Assembly: GCF_002927635.1 (NCBI RefSeq)
Contig: NZ_PRDS01000001.1
Coordinates: forward strand, 597,679-661,678
Source: Albidovulum inexpectatum
GTDB taxonomy: Bacteria > Pseudomonadota > Alphaproteobacteria > Rhodobacterales > Rhodobacteraceae
Direction of reading: 5' to 3'
DNA length: 64,000 nt
A model generated the notes under the pieces. That model was given only the letters and a program-made list of their open reading frames with translations, was not told the DNA's origin and searched no databases. The position numbers were made by a program, and so were the translations under genes. Shown here in pieces: positions 62,429 to 64,000 of this stretch (the first letter of the stretch is position 1; every line of letters begins with the position of its first letter).

Positions 62429-62801
62429 TCGCGAATGGACCGCCGACTGCGTCGCCGATCATTTCGAGGAGGCGTTCCGCACGCTGCGCAAGTTGCCGCC
62501 GGTGAAGGCGCAGGGCTACTTCAACACTTGGCCCGACATCGTGCGGACCAGCCGCGAGATCGCGGCGATGGAACCCCAGCCGATGCGGGTGTGGCCCTCG
62601 GCCGCCGCGATCACCCGGCTCGAGCAGACCTTCGACTGGGTGCTCTGGATCAGCGTGGAGGAGCGCAAGCTGGTCTGGTCGCGCGCGGCCCGTGTGCCGT
62701 GGAAGCAGATCAGCGGTGAGCTCGGTTGCGACCGCACGACCGCATGGCGGCGTTGGCAGCTGGCGTTGACCAAGATCGCCGCGCGCCTGAATGCGCAGTG
62801 A
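62421..62801 (+). CDS. DUF6362 protein
   Basis: 126 residues. WTADCVADHFEEAFRTLRKLPPVKAQGYFNTWP and the C-terminal VPWKQISGELGCDRTTAWRRWQLAL (an HTH) are characteristic of DUF6362, a common alphaproteobacterial phage family. Its HTH end suggests DNA binding, perhaps late regulation or packaging, which is not established. Last gene of the coupled operon. Confidence 0.85.
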   Translation: MADREWTADCVADHFEEAFRTLRKLPPVKAQGYFNTWPDIVRTSREIAAMEPQPMRVWPSAAAITRLEQTFDWVLWISVEERKLVWSRAARVPWKQISGELGCDRTTAWRRWQLALTKIAARLNAQ

Positions 62802-63215
62802 CTCCAATGTGTTGCAACACTTTTTCCTTCGACATCTGCAACAGATCCATGCTATTCCGAAGGCAAGATGGGGAGAGTGCGCTGGAAAGCTCGCTCTCCC
62901 CTCTGCGTTGACGGGGGCCACCTGGACCCCGGTATCCAGCGAGGGTCCGGCCGGGGTCCAGCCCACGGCAGTTTCCGGTTCCTTCCTGGGCGTTTTCGTA
63001 TGCTGGCGGGCTTGGCGCGCAATATCGCCAGCGACAGGGCCGATTTTTTGGGAAGCCACCCGGAATCCAGGTCCACCTCAAAGCGCCTGAAACATTAGCA
63101 AATTCAAACGCATGTCCGGAAACGCTGGGTGGATACCCTGCGGATGCCGGAGTCCGGCCGGACTCCGGTGGACTCCGCGCAGCCGGACTCCACCACCACT
63201 CACGGAACGCCACCC
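62802..63215. promoter_or_regulatory. Repeat-rich gap before the methyltransferase gene
   Basis: 414 bp without a convincing gene. It holds GTGTTGCAACAC (62809-62820), a perfect palindrome followed by TTTTT that could be a weak terminator or operator. It also holds a perfect 22-bp palindrome at 63147-63168 and three copies of GGACTCC (63160-63166, 63170-63176, 63185-63191) close to the next start. Repeated CCGGGGTCCAG-like words occur around 62930-62965. Confidence 0.55.
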
Positions 63216-64000
63216 ATGACGCTGAGCTTCGCTCCCGAGCGGATCGAAACCTGGCCGCTGACCAGGCTCCAGCCCTACGCGAAGAACGCGAAGGTGCACG
63301 GGGCCGACCAAGTCGCGAAGATCGCCGCCAGCATGGCCGAGTTCGGCTGGACCGTGCCTTGCCTCGTGGGCGACGACGGGGAGTTGATCGCCGGCCACGG
63401 CCGGGTACTGGCCGCGACGCAGCTCGGGCTGACCGAGGCACCGGTGATCGTGCTCGGTCATCTGACCGAGGCGCAGCGGCGGGCCTATCGTCTGGCCGAC
63501 AACAAATTGACCGAACTTGGCGACTGGAACGAAGCCGTTCTTTCGGCGGAACTGCAGGATCTGCTGGCCGACGATTACGACCTGTCGCTGGTCGGCTTCT
63601 CCGATGGCGAACTCGACAAATTGCTGGCCTTCGTGCCGGAGGGGGACGGTGAAGAAGAAGTTGGCGCCGGGGGCTCCGTGCCGCCGGTGACCATCCCCGA
63701 GCCGCCGCGCAATCCGGTATCGCGCACCGGCGATCTGTGGATCCTCGGCGATCACCGGCTGCTCTGCGGGGACAGCACGAACCATGAGGACGTCCGCCGC
63801 CTGATGAACGGCGAGCGCGCGGTGCTGTTCGCCACCGACCCGCCGTATCTCGTCGACTACGACGGCTCGAACCATCCGACCCGGAACAAGGACTGGTCGC
63901 AATCCTACGGCGTCACCTGGGACGACAGTTCGCAGGGCGCGGAGCTCTACGACGACTTCATCGCCGCGGCTGTCGCCGAGGCGATCACCGAGGATGCCGC
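63216..64000 (+). CDS. ParB-domain DNA methyltransferase, 5' part
   Basis: The frame is open to the window edge; 261 residues are seen. The ParB/Srx-like N-terminus has TRLQPYAKNAKVHGADQVAKIAASM and GELIAGHGRVLAA, and REAYRLADNKL-type text (RRAYRLADNKLTELG). A methyltransferase begins near residue 175 (GDLWILGDHRLLCGDS) with the catalytic DPPY motif in ATDPPYLVDYDG. Such fusions are element-borne orphan methylases; target sequence unknown. ATG 63216 lies just after the palindromic region. Confidence 0.88.
   Translation, partial: MTLSFAPERIETWPLTRLQPYAKNAKVHGADQVAKIAASMAEFGWTVPCLVGDDGELIAGHGRVLAATQLGLTEAPVIVLGHLTEAQRRAYRLADNKLTELGDWNEAVLSAELQDLLADDYDLSLVGFSDGELDKLLAFVPEGDGEEEVGAGGSVPPVTIPEPPRNPVSRTGDLWILGDHRLLCGDSTNHEDVRRLMNGERAVLFATDPPYLVDYDGSNHPTRNKDWSQSYGVTWDDSSQGAELYDDFIAAAVAEAITEDA

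Larger units (their letters stand above)
46321..64000. mobile_element. Prophage-like element, left part
   Basis: A serine recombinase operon, a phage-like replication and recombination operon and a ParB-methyltransferase gene occur together here, with GC close to the backbone but with gene content foreign to it. The left limit lies in 45891-46321; the right side is outside the window. No capsid, terminase or tail gene is in view, so a prophage is inferred and an integrative element without particles cannot be excluded. Confidence 0.75.

Overview
The window is high-GC alphaproteobacterial DNA. Gene content and order point to Rhodobacterales, probably near Paracoccus: the RegB/SenC redox pair, hslV/hslU, secB-fxsA-Tim44-Smr, addAB-trxA, and the tsaE/AmgK-like/MurU-like run. 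This assignment comes from family recognition and gene order, not from a database search.

Bases 1-36250 are chromosomal backbone. In order they hold: a partial ROK protein and a secreted FG-GAP/ASPIC protein; a di-haem c peroxidase divergent from a YihY/BrkB membrane protein; tamA-tamB for outer-membrane assembly; a tctC-tctB-tctA tripartite carboxylate transporter followed by AtuA-like and DUF4387 genes; secB-idi, fxsA, a Tim44-domain gene, an Smr gene and a lipoprotein hydrolase; an hslV / DUF2157 membrane protein / hslU operon with a convincing sigma-32-type promoter; mtnA and trxA facing a shared terminator; tsaE, sugar kinase, nucleotidyltransferase, addB and addA as one overlapping operon; and a PAS protein, the RegB sensor kinase and divergent senC. 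A tRNA-Arg(CCU) gene closes the backbone.

Bases 36250-46320 are accessory. Directly downstream of the tRNA lies a Lon-like AAA+ ATPase convergent with a TniQ protein, with no transposase in view. About 0.84 kb of apparently decayed DNA follows. Next is a cluster that looks lower in GC: a TetR regulator with inverted-repeat operators, two small membrane proteins, an MFS transporter, and a LysR regulator divergent from an SDR oxidoreductase and a CMD/AhpD-like protein. It reads as a transferred redox or detoxification cassette.

Bases 46321-64000 are the left part of a prophage-like element that runs off the window. An ATGA-coupled leftward operon carries a large serine recombinase with DUF2924 and two small partners. 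A rightward early region holds an unrecognised 750-residue protein, a Com-like zinc finger and a sigma-like protein. It is followed by a tightly coupled replication/recombination operon: P-loop ATPase, ssDNA-binding-like protein, Cas4-like nuclease, Dda/RecD-like helicase, YGGRGI protein, toprim primase with an AAA-like domain lacking the Walker A lysine, a 39-residue ORF, a RuvC-like resolvase and DUF6362. A ParB-domain DNA methyltransferase is cut by the right edge. The strongest unexplained signal is a nested array of 9-bp repeats (TGTGAACCT and its complement) in the 3' end of the primase gene.
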